Part shown: piece after piece, positions 50,935 to 59,825 of the stretch
Position numbering within the stretch: position 1 is the first letter of the stretch
Layout of the letters: each line of letters begins with the position of its first letter
Assembly: GCF_003112455.1 (NCBI RefSeq)
Contig: NZ_BDQX01000108.1
Span: 53,307 to 117,306, forward strand
Direction: 5' to 3'
Source of the DNA: Paenibacillus agaridevorans
GTDB lineage: Bacteria > Bacillota > Bacilli > Paenibacillales > Paenibacillaceae
Length of the DNA: 64,000 bases
Notes under the pieces: generated by a model
What the model was told of the DNA's origin: nothing
Databases searched by the model: none
The model's input: only the letters and a program-made list of their open reading frames with translations
Translations under genes and position numbers: made by a program

Positions 50935-52248
50935 ATGCCATTTGTAAAGACAAATAGAGCGAAGTTCATTTTTTTGCCCTTGTTGTTGTTGTCAGCTGCG
51001 GCAATCGCTTTTTTTGTTCTGTGGAGTCAGCGGGGCGGACAGAACGTTTCTTCGGGCTTCCTGGAGAAGGAGGGGGTCTACAACGTTCAGATGCATGGCG
51101 CCAAGGGCGACGGAACGACGGACGACACAGAGGCGATTCGCAGCGTCATCGACTATGTGCAGAGCGCGGGAGGGGGAATCGTCTTTTTCCCTGCCGGCAA
51201 ATACAAAGTCTCGTCAACGCTGCTTCTATCAGGCAATAATGTAGAGCTGCGGGGGGCGGGCAAGGCTTCGGTCATTTTTATGGATAAGAGCGACGGTACG
51301 GTCATTAAAATCGGCAACGAAAATGAAATGATGCATACGACGCATAACAAAGTAACGAATCTGACGATTGACCGAGCCGTGCCGCCTGATCCGGATATCG
51401 AGGGACGGATCTCGTACGGCATTCATGTTGAGCGTGCGCGTTTCACTACTTTGGATGGCGTCATCGTCTATAATGCAGCCTACGGCATCGGAGTGGGCGA
51501 GAAGGGCGGGGACGGGTTTCCGAACCAATTTACGAATATTGTGAATTCGTATGTCATGTATTCCGGAAGCATGCAACCGGTATCGACGTTTCCCGGCGCA
51601 AATATCGTTTTTTGGTCAGGCGCGGACTATAAGGTTAATACGACATTCGTAGAGCCGACCCATGTCGGTATCTTGATGACGGGCAATGCGAACGGTATCA
51701 ACATCAACGAAACGACCGTCATTAACGGCGCGCCTTACAAGAAGGGCATTGTCAGCATTGGCAAAGGCTTCGCCCGCTACATCAGCAATTCGATCATTGA
51801 AAATGCGCTCGAAGAACAAATCTATATCGGTGAAGGCTCGCAGCGGGTCACCGTATCCGATTCGTGGATCGGAGCGGGCAGTCGCAACGATAAGAACGAC
51901 CGCGCCGGGATCGTCATCGAGGACACCACGCAGAAAGTGACGATCGCCAACAACAGAATTGGCGATCAGCGCAAGCAGGCCATACTTTCTGCCGGATTCA
52001 ACGTCATTATTCAAGGCAATACAATCGAAGAAAACGTCAATTCCGGCTGTGCTTGCGATAGCGTGGAGATTACTGGAGGAGATTATGTCATCGTCTCGGA
52101 CAATCGGGTGTTTGGCAGTCTCGATCGGTATGGCATTCATGTCAGCGGCAATACCGATTACTACACCATTACCGGCAACGTGTCGCCGGAAGCTGGCGTG
52201 CATGCGGCCGCCGCTGGTAAAAATGCGATCGTTAAAGATAATTTGTAA
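50935..52248 (+). CDS. Parallel beta-helix protein (pectate-lyase-superfamily-like), membrane-anchored
   Basis: 437 residues, AAGAGGGGGGT ribosome binding site. An N-terminal hydrophobic segment (about 12-32, PLLLLSAAAIAFFVLW) without an evident cleavage site suggests a signal anchor. NVQMHGAKGDGTTDDTEAIR is the classic start of the pectate_lyase_3 beta-helix, followed by GGGIVFFPAGKYKVSSTLLL and repeated short beta coils (TVSDSWIGAG, TIANNRIGD, IIQGNTIEEN). Whether it is a lyase, a hydrolase or a binding protein cannot be told. A close paralogue ends the locus (62426-63751). Probably acts on the polymer before uptake by the ABC transporter that follows. Confidence 0.85.
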   Translation: MPFVKTNRAKFIFLPLLLLSAAAIAFFVLWSQRGGQNVSSGFLEKEGVYNVQMHGAKGDGTTDDTEAIRSVIDYVQSAGGGIVFFPAGKYKVSSTLLLSGNNVELRGAGKASVIFMDKSDGTVIKIGNENEMMHTTHNKVTNLTIDRAVPPDPDIEGRISYGIHVERARFTTLDGVIVYNAAYGIGVGEKGGDGFPNQFTNIVNSYVMYSGSMQPVSTFPGANIVFWSGADYKVNTTFVEPTHVGILMTGNANGININETTVINGAPYKKGIVSIGKGFARYISNSIIENALEEQIYIGEGSQRVTVSDSWIGAGSRNDKNDRAGIVIEDTTQKVTIANNRIGDQRKQAILSAGFNVIIQGNTIEENVNSGCACDSVEITGGDYVIVSDNRVFGSLDRYGIHVSGNTDYYTITGNVSPEAGVHAAAAGKNAIVKDNL

Positions 52249-52255
52249 ACGCATA

Positions 52256-52270
52256 ATGAAAGCGCTTAAT
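52256..52270 (+). promoter_or_regulatory. cre-like site before the binding-protein gene
   Basis: ATGAAAGCGCTTAAT matches the cre consensus at 14 of 15 positions. It sits between the beta-helix and binding-protein genes. Confidence 0.6.
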
Positions 52271-52305
52271 ACTTAGTGATATATTTGTTTAAGGGGGAAG
52301 AGTAA

Positions 52306-53865
52306 ATGAAATTTATCGGTTCGAAAACGAAGAGCACTATAATGATTAGCCTTTTGGCGGTTATGGTCGGCTTATCTGCTTGCAGCAACGAAGGCAACAG
52401 TCCCAGTCCGACAATCAACACGCCTACGGACAATCCCGATGCTTCGGGCAAGCTTAAGGGCAGGATCGTCCTTTCTAACAAAATGGCTGAGCAAACGGCG
52501 CTGCTGGAAAAGGCAATCGAAGAATACAAGAAGGTACAGCCCGATGTGACGGTCGATTATCAGATCAAGCCTTGGGAGGGTTACGAAACGTTTCTGAAAA
52601 CGACTCTGGTTGGAGGCAGCGCGCCGGACGTCATGTTTACGGAGGAGGCGAATACGTTCCGGGCGCAGGACTCGATCATTTCGCTCGACGACTATCTAAA
52701 TACTCCGAATCCGTACTCGGATACGGAGAAGCCGTGGAAGGACGATTTTGTCGCCCCCTACATCGATATGACGCGAGATGGGGCGGGACGATCGAATATG
52801 GTGCCATGGTCCATATTTAGCCTGGGGCTGTTCTATAACCAGGAAATGTATGAAAAGGCCGGAGTTGCGCAGCCTCCAGCGACATGGAACGAATGGAAGC
52901 AGGTGAACCAGCAGTTGGCGGACGCGGATTTCTTGCCTTGGGGATTGGCAATTAAACCGGACGACGCTCAAAGCTTGTGGGCCATCGGCAACTGGATGAA
53001 CGCCGCTTTCCGCTCGGATTACGAGGTGCTTAATCTCAAGCATAAGGAAGGGTGGAGCTACGATCCGAACGACCCGGCTTCGACGGTCGGCGAAGCGATT
53101 ACAATCGACGAGCTGTGGATCGGCTACAAGAAGGGCATTCTCGACCCGGCCAAATCGGAGAAGCTGCGTTCCCTCTTCCAGCTGTTCAAAGAGATGACCC
53201 CCTATATGAACAAGGACTTTATGGCCATCGGGGGCTCGGAAGTGCCGCAGCGGTTCCTGACCGCCAAAAATGCCCAGTTCTATAACGGAACCTGGTTCGT
53301 CGGCAATATCAACATGCATATGGAATCGCTCAAGGCCGATGGCAAGGAGGATCAAACATTCCGCTGGGGCGTCATTCCGTTCCCTAAGGTTGGAGCTGAG
53401 AACGGTGCTTTTTTTGACAAAGGCGAGTCAAATGAACTGTCGGGACTGCGTAACGGATTCATGGTCAAGAAGTCGGACGATGCAAACACTACCAACATTG
53501 CGATTGATTTCCTCCGTTTTCTGACGAGCCCGAAAATGGCGTCCGAGCTGTTCCAATTAAAAAATCCGGACAGCGGCAAACGCTTCGTAGCAGATATAGC
53601 CGCGATTGCGGGCGTCCCTCCAATGGAAGGTGCGGAGATGCTTTCGCCTGAACGCAAATATGCCGATCTCAACCTGACGTTTTTCGCCGATCAGAAGGAT
53701 CAGGACGAGTTCTGGGGGCAATGGCAAAAATATTTGACCGACAAAATAACGCTGGACGAATTTGCGGCCCAGCGCAGCAAATCGTTTGGAGCGGGTATTG
53801 AGCGTCAATTAAAGCTGCTCCAAAGCGAGGTGGACCAGGCTCTGATCGATAGCGAGTTGAAATAA
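52306..53865 (+). CDS. Carbohydrate ABC transporter substrate-binding lipoprotein
   Basis: 519 residues. Signal peptide with lipobox VGLSACSNE; GGGGGAAGAG upstream of the ATG. Family-1 solute-binding features: LKGRIVLSNKMAEQTALLEK, APDVMFTEEANTFRAQDSI, NMVPWSIFSLGLFYNQEMYEKA and FYNGTWFVGNINMH. The length over 500 is larger than for the simple maltose type and suits oligosaccharide binding. Followed by two permeases. The substrate is inferred to be a mannose-containing oligosaccharide from the downstream GH38 and GH2 enzymes. Confidence 0.92.
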   Translation: MKFIGSKTKSTIMISLLAVMVGLSACSNEGNSPSPTINTPTDNPDASGKLKGRIVLSNKMAEQTALLEKAIEEYKKVQPDVTVDYQIKPWEGYETFLKTTLVGGSAPDVMFTEEANTFRAQDSIISLDDYLNTPNPYSDTEKPWKDDFVAPYIDMTRDGAGRSNMVPWSIFSLGLFYNQEMYEKAGVAQPPATWNEWKQVNQQLADADFLPWGLAIKPDDAQSLWAIGNWMNAAFRSDYEVLNLKHKEGWSYDPNDPASTVGEAITIDELWIGYKKGILDPAKSEKLRSLFQLFKEMTPYMNKDFMAIGGSEVPQRFLTAKNAQFYNGTWFVGNINMHMESLKADGKEDQTFRWGVIPFPKVGAENGAFFDKGESNELSGLRNGFMVKKSDDANTTNIAIDFLRFLTSPKMASELFQLKNPDSGKRFVADIAAIAGVPPMEGAEMLSPERKYADLNLTFFADQKDQDEFWGQWQKYLTDKITLDEFAAQRSKSFGAGIERQLKLLQSEVDQALIDSELK

Positions 53866-53941
53866 GGAACAAGGGGAGAGCGGGCTAGCCCTTGCATGTC
53901 TGCGGGGCTGGTCCTGCTGTTCACTCCAAATGCCGGAGGAG

Positions 53942-54847
53942 ATGGGTGGAATTTTGGCTTCGAAAATCAATTTTCGCGCGTTGTTCAAGAACAAATGGCT
54001 TTATGCCGGCTTGCTTCCATCATTCGGCCTGCTCGCCATATTCTCGTATTATCCGTTTTTTAATTCGTTTTACACTTCGCTGCTCGATTCGAACGGCGTC
54101 AATCACAGCAAGTTCGTCTGGCTCGCCAATTTCGTTGAACTGCTGACAAACGATGCCGAGTTTTACCCCGCGCTAAAGGTGATGGCGGTCTTTGCAGTGG
54201 CTGACGTAGTCAAGGCGGTCAGCGTCCCCTTGTTTGTGGCGCTCATGATCCACCACCTGCGCAGCGAGCGGGCGAAGTACATTTTTCGCGTCCTGCTCGT
54301 CGTTCCGGCGGTTGTCCCGAGCATGGTCGGGCTGCTTTTGTGGAAAAGCTTTTTGAGCGAAACGGGGATGATCAACGAGCTGTTAAAAGTAATCGGAATG
54401 GGACAATTTGCGACAAGCTGGCTGGGAAATGAGGATACGGTCATTGGAGCTCTCATTTTTATCGGATTTCCGTGGGTGAACGGCGTCGGTACATTAATCT
54501 TGTTAGCCGGCCTGATCAATATCTCCAAGGAATTATATGACGCGGGGCGCGTCGATGGCGTATCAGCCTGGAGGCGAATGTGGAACATCGAAATTCCCTT
54601 AATTCTGCCACAGCTCAGGCTGCTGATCATTTTGACAATCATCGGCAGCATCCAATCGTATGAGAGCATCCTGATCATTACGCAAGGCGGTCCGTACGGC
54701 ATTACGAATGTGCCGGGGCTTATGCTGTACAACAATGCCTTTAGCTATGGGCGCGTCGGCTACGCTTCTGCAATCGGCATCGTGCTGTTCTTGCTCATTA
54801 TTGGCTTTACCTACATTAATAATCGCTATAATCGTGTAGACGCATAA
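53942..54847 (+). CDS. Sugar ABC transporter permease (MsmF/LacF type)
   Basis: About 300 residues, six transmembrane segments. LFKNKWLYAGLLPSFGLLAI is the usual first helix; EAA loop ELYDAGRVDGVSAWRRMWNIEIP. The start is uncertain: ATG 53930 lacks a ribosome binding site, ATG 53942 sits immediately after GGAGGAG, and a TTG at 53954 is also possible. It lies between the binding protein and the second permease. No ATPase gene follows. Confidence 0.9.
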   Translation: MGGILASKINFRALFKNKWLYAGLLPSFGLLAIFSYYPFFNSFYTSLLDSNGVNHSKFVWLANFVELLTNDAEFYPALKVMAVFAVADVVKAVSVPLFVALMIHHLRSERAKYIFRVLLVVPAVVPSMVGLLLWKSFLSETGMINELLKVIGMGQFATSWLGNEDTVIGALIFIGFPWVNGVGTLILLAGLINISKELYDAGRVDGVSAWRRMWNIEIPLILPQLRLLIILTIIGSIQSYESILIITQGGPYGITNVPGLMLYNNAFSYGRVGYASAIGIVLFLLIIGFTYINNRYNRVDA

Positions 54848-54889
54848 ATGCCGAACGACAACAACCGAACATGCAGGGGAGGGAATGCG

Positions 54890-55720
54890 GTGCAGAACCG
54901 CAGATGGCTCGTGTTTGAAGCGCTCCGCTATATCGCGTTGAGCGCGATGATGGCTTTCTCGCTTTACGGTCTCTTTTTCATGGTCATGAATTCGTTCAAG
55001 ACAGAAGCGCAAATGACGATCAATTACTGGCTGCCGGAGTGGAAAAATCTTGCCTGGGAAAATTACGAATTCGGGTGGAAGGCTGTCTCGCCCTACATTT
55101 GGAACAGTATCTATATTGGCTTGTTTACCGTGGCGGGCACGCTGCTTGTCGGCGTCATTTCTGCCTATATTTTCGCCCGGTTCCGCTTTCCCGGAAAAGA
55201 AATGCTGTATATCGGCGTCATCTCTCTTATGATGATTCCGGGCATTCTGACCTTCATTCCTTCATTCATCATCGTGCAGAAGCTCGGTCTGCTGAATTCT
55301 CCGCTAGCGCTGATTATCCCCGGAATCGCCGGCGGACAGGTCATGGCCATCTTTCTTCTGCGCGCCTTCTTCGAGCAAATATCGAAGGAGCTGCTAGAGG
55401 CGGCAAGAATTGACGGAGCGACCGAAGGAAGTATTTTGCTGCGAATCGTGCTGCCGTTGGCGATACCGATGGTCATGACCATCTCGATACTGACGCTGCT
55501 CGGCTCATGGAATTCCTATATTTGGCCGCTTGTAACCATTAGCGACCAAACCTACTGGACGCTGCCGCTGGGCATTGCCAATATCAGCAGCGGATACGAC
55601 GTCAAACGAACGCAGATGTATGCCGCATACACGGTCGCTTCGCTTCCGCTCATGGCAGTCTTCTTGTTTACGATGAAATACTTTATCGAGGGGCTTAGCT
55701 CCGGTTCCGTCAAAGGCTGA
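54890..55720 (+). CDS. Sugar ABC transporter permease (MsmG/LacG type)
   Basis: 276 residues. GTG 54890 (MQNRRWLVFEALRYIAL) is preferred over ATG 54848 because AGGGGAGGG lies seven bases upstream. Six transmembrane segments, SLMMIPGILTFIPSFIIVQK and EAA loop LLEAARIDGATEGSILLRIVLP. Ends six bases before the -35 of the next gene. Confidence 0.92.
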   Translation: MQNRRWLVFEALRYIALSAMMAFSLYGLFFMVMNSFKTEAQMTINYWLPEWKNLAWENYEFGWKAVSPYIWNSIYIGLFTVAGTLLVGVISAYIFARFRFPGKEMLYIGVISLMMIPGILTFIPSFIIVQKLGLLNSPLALIIPGIAGGQVMAIFLLRAFFEQISKELLEAARIDGATEGSILLRIVLPLAIPMVMTISILTLLGSWNSYIWPLVTISDQTYWTLPLGIANISSGYDVKRTQMYAAYTVASLPLMAVFLFTMKYFIEGLSSGSVKG

Positions 55721-55725
55721 TTCCA

Positions 55726-55779
55726 TTGACAAACGTATTCGTTCTGGTTAAACTGAACTCACGATTTGTAATGTCAAAT
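55726..55779 (+). promoter_or_regulatory. Promoter and operator of the GntR/LacI hybrid regulator
   Basis: TTGACA (55726-55731), 17-bp spacer, TAAACT (55749-55754). ATTTGTAATGTCAAAT (55764-55779) is a palindromic site (ATTTG/CAAAT arms) at the expected start of transcription. The same sequence in the opposite direction, 14 of 16 bases, overlaps the promoter at 50821. Confidence 0.8.
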
Positions 55780-55806
55780 ACGAAATGTGTTTTCAAAGGA
55801 GTAAAC

Positions 55807-56934
55807 ATGGAATCGGAATCACCTAAGTATTCACAAATTAAGCAGTACATCGTTCAGAAAATTAATCAGGGCGATTTTAGGCCGCATGATCAGATACCGA
55901 CAGAGTTCATGTTGTCGGAAAAGTTCGGTGTCAGCCGGATTACGTCCAACCGGGCCATTCGCGAGCTGGAGATGGAAGGGTATATTTATCGGACGCGGGG
56001 CAAAGGCAGCTTCGTGGCTTCTCCTAACGATCGTCTGGCAGGTGCCGGTACCGAGTACAGCGTGCCCGATGCGGCACGCAGGGTTGCCGTGATTTTTGCA
56101 GATGTCCAGCATCATCAGTACGGGTATACCACCTGTATGGAAATATTGCTGGGCGCGCAGCGGGTGCTTGCCGAGTACGGATACGACGTATCGATCTTTT
56201 TCAGCGATGAGAGCGAGGAGCAGGAGCAGCGTCTGATCACTGCGGCTTCGAGCGGCCAATTTTCCGGTTTTCTCCTTTTGCCATTATCCAGCAATCATGA
56301 GCAAGAGGAGTTGAAGCGGCTGAACGAGCGGCGTTTTCCGTTCGTCGTTATCGACCGCACGATCCGGACGCTGCGAACGAATCTGGTCACATCCGACAAC
56401 TTTGACGGCGCTTATCAAGCGGTTTCCTATCTGATTGAGCAAGGACATCGCAATATCGCGTTTCTGTCGCTCAAAATCGACTATGCCTCATCGGTGCACG
56501 AACGGTATAGAGGTTACTGCGAAGCGTTGAGCGATCACCGGATTCCGCTGCGCCGGGAGCTGGTTATGGAAGATTACATACCGGCAAATATGGCGGCGAT
56601 CACCGAACGGCTCCTGGAGCAGATCCAATCTCCTGCGGACAAAGTAACGGCAGTGTTTGCCATCAATGACGAAATTGCGATCGACGTGATGAAGGCACTG
56701 CCTCAGCGCGGCGTGGCTATACCGGAAGATGTCAGTCTGATCGGCTTCGATGATTCCCCCATGCTGGATCATGTGTCGATTCCGCTCAGCTCGGTCAAGC
56801 AGTTCCGCAAGCGGTTAGGCGAACAGGCCGGCGAAATGCTCATTCGGCATATCGAGGATAACGAGCTGCCGCTGGAGCATGTGATGCTGAACACAAAGCT
56901 GGTCGTCCGCAAGTCGACGGGCAAGGCGAAATAA
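55807..56934 (+). CDS. GntR-LacI hybrid transcriptional regulator (AraR-like architecture)
   Basis: 375 residues from ATG 55807 (MESESPKYSQIKQYIVQKIN; AAAGGAG seven bases upstream); the open frame is longer but starts before the promoter. The N-terminal winged helix is of the GntR type (PTEFMLSEKFGVSRITSNRAIREL, MEGYIYRTRGKGSFV). The C-terminal sensor is of the LacI/periplasmic-binding type (RVAVIFADVQHHQYGYTTCM, FPFVVIDRTIRT, DKVTAVFAINDEIAIDVMK, VSLIGFDDSPML). This combination is the AraR architecture, which senses a sugar released by the locus. It probably represses its own promoter, the beta-helix/transporter promoter and the mannosidase promoter. Confidence 0.9.
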   Translation: MESESPKYSQIKQYIVQKINQGDFRPHDQIPTEFMLSEKFGVSRITSNRAIRELEMEGYIYRTRGKGSFVASPNDRLAGAGTEYSVPDAARRVAVIFADVQHHQYGYTTCMEILLGAQRVLAEYGYDVSIFFSDESEEQEQRLITAASSGQFSGFLLLPLSSNHEQEELKRLNERRFPFVVIDRTIRTLRTNLVTSDNFDGAYQAVSYLIEQGHRNIAFLSLKIDYASSVHERYRGYCEALSDHRIPLRRELVMEDYIPANMAAITERLLEQIQSPADKVTAVFAINDEIAIDVMKALPQRGVAIPEDVSLIGFDDSPMLDHVSIPLSSVKQFRKRLGEQAGEMLIRHIEDNELPLEHVMLNTKLVVRKSTGKAK

Positions 56935-56945
56935 AAGAGGCAGTG

Positions 56946-56970
56946 CCGCATTGCTAGAATTGCAATGCGG
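56946..56970. terminator. Hairpin after the regulator gene
   Basis: CCGCATTGC pairs perfectly with GCAATGCGG. There is no T-run, so termination is uncertain; it could also be a processing site between the regulator and the mannosidase genes. Confidence 0.4.
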
Positions 56971-56997
56971 TGCAGCCGGCGATTCGGCTGGCGGCAT

Positions 56998-57047
56998 TAT
57001 AATGTAAGCGCTATATTGTAATTTCAAAAGTCATGTCAACATGTCAA
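56998..57047 (+). promoter_or_regulatory. Control region of the mannosidase genes
   Basis: A -10 TATAAT (56998-57003) without a clear -35; a cre-like site ATGTAAGCGCTATAT (57002-57016, 14 of 15 positions); a partial regulator site TATTGTAATTTCAAAA (57014-57029, 12 of 16 to the 55764 site) and a tandem CATGTCAA pair (57032-57047). This suggests dual control by CcpA and the adjacent GntR/LacI protein. Confidence 0.55.
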
Positions 57048-57068
57048 ATGGAAGGTTGTGTACAGCTA

Positions 57069-59825
57069 ATGAAACGTATTTATATTGTGCCTCATACCCA
57101 TTGGGATCGGGAATGGTATTTGTCCTATCAACATTTTCGCATCCGTCTAACCCGGCTGATCAAGGGGCTCCTGGAGATCCTCGACAATGATCCTGACTAC
57201 GTCAGCTATCATCTCGACGGGCAGGCCAGCGTACTGGACGATTACTTGGACATTCATCCGGAAGATCGGGAGCGGCTGAGCACCTTCATTGCCGAGGGGC
57301 GGATCAAGGTTGGACCTTGGTATGTGCAGCCGGACGAATCGCTTGTGAGCGGAGAATCGTTAATTCGCAACTTCTCCCTGGGAATCCGCAAGACGGAGGA
57401 GATGGGCGGCAGTCTCAAGTTTGGCTACTTGCCGGATATGTTCGGGCACATCTCGCAATTGCCCCAACTACTGAGGGGATTCGGCATGTCGCAAGCGGTC
57501 GTCTGGAGAGGCCTTGGCGACGTTGCTGCCCGCAGCCAATCCGAACTGCTGTGGGAAGGGGCCGATGGCAGCGAGCTGTTTACTTACAGGTTATCCAATC
57601 AGATGGGCTACTCGGAATTGTTCCGCCTTTATTCCGATCCGGATAAAGCAGCTGAACAAATACGCGGTGCAGCAGAGCGCCATCTTATTCCTGCATCGGG
57701 CATTGACACGCTGCTATTAATGGTCGGCGTCGACCATATGGAGCCGCAGCGCGATCTATCCCGCATCATCCGCGAAGCAGCTCCGCTGCTGCCGGAATAT
57801 GAGCTGGTGTTCGGCACGATCGATGGATTTCTAAACGAAGCAGAGGAGAAAACGTACGGGAAGGATCTGTTCAAAGCGCATGGAGAGCTTCGCGATACGA
57901 ACCGTGTCACTAGCGGCGGGTTTAACTTTCTTTTGGCAAACGTGCTTTCCTCGCGAATGTACCTGAAGCAGGCCAATGCACAAGCCCAATATTTGCTGGA
58001 ACGATGGGCGGAGCCGTTCTCAACCATAGCTTGCGGTTTGGCGGGTAATCGCTACCCGGATCGCTTGCTTGAGCAGAGCTGGATCTATCTGTTGCAAAAC
58101 CACCCGCATGACTCCATTTGCGGCTGCAGTCGGGACGAGGTTCACCGGCAGATGATGACGCGTTTCGAATGGTCGACGGAGATTGCCGGGCAACTGAAGG
58201 ACGAGGCCCTCTATTCATTACTGGCGCAAGTCGACACTTCGGTGCTTCCGAATGACCGCATCATCTTTCATGCCATTAATCCGTTGGAGCATACGCGGCG
58301 CAATACGGTCATGGCGGAGTTGTACCTGCCTGCCGATGCCCCTGCCTTCCGGACGATTGATATTTACGACTCCGAAGGGAAACGGCTTCCGAGCCAGGTG
58401 ATGGATGTGCGGCCTGAATTCCGCTGCGTTCACCATCACGAGACTGCCGTGCGCGATATGGCGATGCTGCATAACGCTGCTCCTCCCGAGGAGCGAGGCA
58501 TATTGCCAGGGCTGGAATATTCGCTGAAGGCGACAGTTGCATTCGTTCCGCAGACGCTGCCCGCACTAGGTTATGCCACCTTTACAGCAGTTCCGAACCG
58601 GAAGCGGGTACCGGAACGAGGGGTTATCGCGAAAGGGAATTCGCTTGAAAACGAGTGGCTGAAAGCAGACGTGCATTTCGACGGCAGTGTGACGCTTTAT
58701 GACAAGAAGAACGGCCATTGTTATCAAGGGCTGCTCGTATTCGAAGACGGCGGCGATGGAGGGGACGGTTATACGTACTCCGCCCCGCTAATCGATGAGG
58801 TGTTCACTACGAGAGGGATTCAAGCTTCCGTCACGGTCGCGGCCGATGGCGAGGCACTCGGCGTACTGCGCATCGAGCGAAGCTGGGAGCTGCCTGCGGG
58901 TCTGGCGTCCGATCGCAAACGCAGGGCTTTGGAGAGACGGATCTGCCGACTCGTCACTGAGGTCAGCCTGGGAGTGGAGGACGAATGGCTGGGCGTAAAG
59001 GTCATTTTCGACAATCAGGCTGCCGATCATCGGCTGCGGGTGGCGCTTCCTACGGGACTGAAAGCCGATACGTCTTGGTCTTCTGCCGCCTTCGATCTTG
59101 TAGAAAGGTCTGTAGAGGTCGTTCAGCCAGATGAGGCCGCGTGGATTGAGGATGCTGTAGGCGTCTTCCACAATCATGGTTTTGCCGGTATGACCGATGC
59201 CGGCGGCGAGCGGGGGTTTGCCGTTGCGCCTCTTGGCTTACCGGAATGCGAAGCGACCGCGGACGGAACCTTGTATTTGACGCTGCTGCGTGCGGTCGGC
59301 TATCTTGGTTCGCCGGATCCGCTGACAATCGTGAGCGGCGCAGGGCCGAATTTCCCGACGCCGGAAGGACAATGCCAGGGAACGCATACGTTCCGCTTCG
59401 CGCTAGTGCCGCATCAAGGCCGTCCGCTGGAAGGAGAAGTATGGAGGAGAGCGCATGAGCATCATTTGGCGGTCCAAACGGTTCAAATGCGGCATTCGGC
59501 GAAGGTTGCCGATCAGAACGGGGGGGATGGAACGGGAGCGCTGCCCCTGACGCAATCGTTTCTCCAGCTGGGCGGGGAGCGGCATTCGTTCGTCCTGTCC
59601 GCGCTGAAAAAAGCGGATTCGCGCGACAGCATCCTGATCCGCCTTTTTAATGCATCCGACGCTACAGGACGGACGATGCTCCGCTGGTGGCAGCGTATCG
59701 GCGAAGCGTATGCCGTAGATTTGGCGGAAAACCGACTCGCTCCGTTAGTTGTCACGGATGAACAGGAAATCGCTATTGAAGCGGACGGCAAAAAAATCGT
59801 CACGATCGAGATCGTGCCTGTATGA
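57069..59825 (+). CDS. GH38 alpha-mannosidase
   Basis: About 918 residues, cytoplasmic (no signal peptide). ATG 57069 (MKRIYIVPHTHWDREW) is chosen because the family starts there; upstream ATGs at 57033 and 57048 are possible and no strong ribosome binding site decides. The zinc-binding HTHWD motif is at residues 9-13, the nucleophile Asp about 123 in GYLPDMFGH, and a later zinc ligand pair in HPHDSICGCSRDEVH. The C-terminal beta domains are of normal length for bacterial GH38. It would remove alpha-linked mannose from imported oligosaccharides. It overlaps the next gene by ATGA. Confidence 0.93.
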   Translation: MKRIYIVPHTHWDREWYLSYQHFRIRLTRLIKGLLEILDNDPDYVSYHLDGQASVLDDYLDIHPEDRERLSTFIAEGRIKVGPWYVQPDESLVSGESLIRNFSLGIRKTEEMGGSLKFGYLPDMFGHISQLPQLLRGFGMSQAVVWRGLGDVAARSQSELLWEGADGSELFTYRLSNQMGYSELFRLYSDPDKAAEQIRGAAERHLIPASGIDTLLLMVGVDHMEPQRDLSRIIREAAPLLPEYELVFGTIDGFLNEAEEKTYGKDLFKAHGELRDTNRVTSGGFNFLLANVLSSRMYLKQANAQAQYLLERWAEPFSTIACGLAGNRYPDRLLEQSWIYLLQNHPHDSICGCSRDEVHRQMMTRFEWSTEIAGQLKDEALYSLLAQVDTSVLPNDRIIFHAINPLEHTRRNTVMAELYLPADAPAFRTIDIYDSEGKRLPSQVMDVRPEFRCVHHHETAVRDMAMLHNAAPPEERGILPGLEYSLKATVAFVPQTLPALGYATFTAVPNRKRVPERGVIAKGNSLENEWLKADVHFDGSVTLYDKKNGHCYQGLLVFEDGGDGGDGYTYSAPLIDEVFTTRGIQASVTVAADGEALGVLRIERSWELPAGLASDRKRRALERRICRLVTEVSLGVEDEWLGVKVIFDNQAADHRLRVALPTGLKADTSWSSAAFDLVERSVEVVQPDEAAWIEDAVGVFHNHGFAGMTDAGGERGFAVAPLGLPECEATADGTLYLTLLRAVGYLGSPDPLTIVSGAGPNFPTPEGQCQGTHTFRFALVPHQGRPLEGEVWRRAHEHHLAVQTVQMRHSAKVADQNGGDGTGALPLTQSFLQLGGERHSFVLSALKKADSRDSILIRLFNASDATGRTMLRWWQRIGEAYAVDLAENRLAPLVVTDEQEIAIEADGKKIVTIEIVPV

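Noticed and set aside
53930..53941. Start of the first sugar permease at ATG 53930
   Set aside because: No ribosome binding site in front, while a strong GGAGGAG lies inside this extension, so a later start is more likely.
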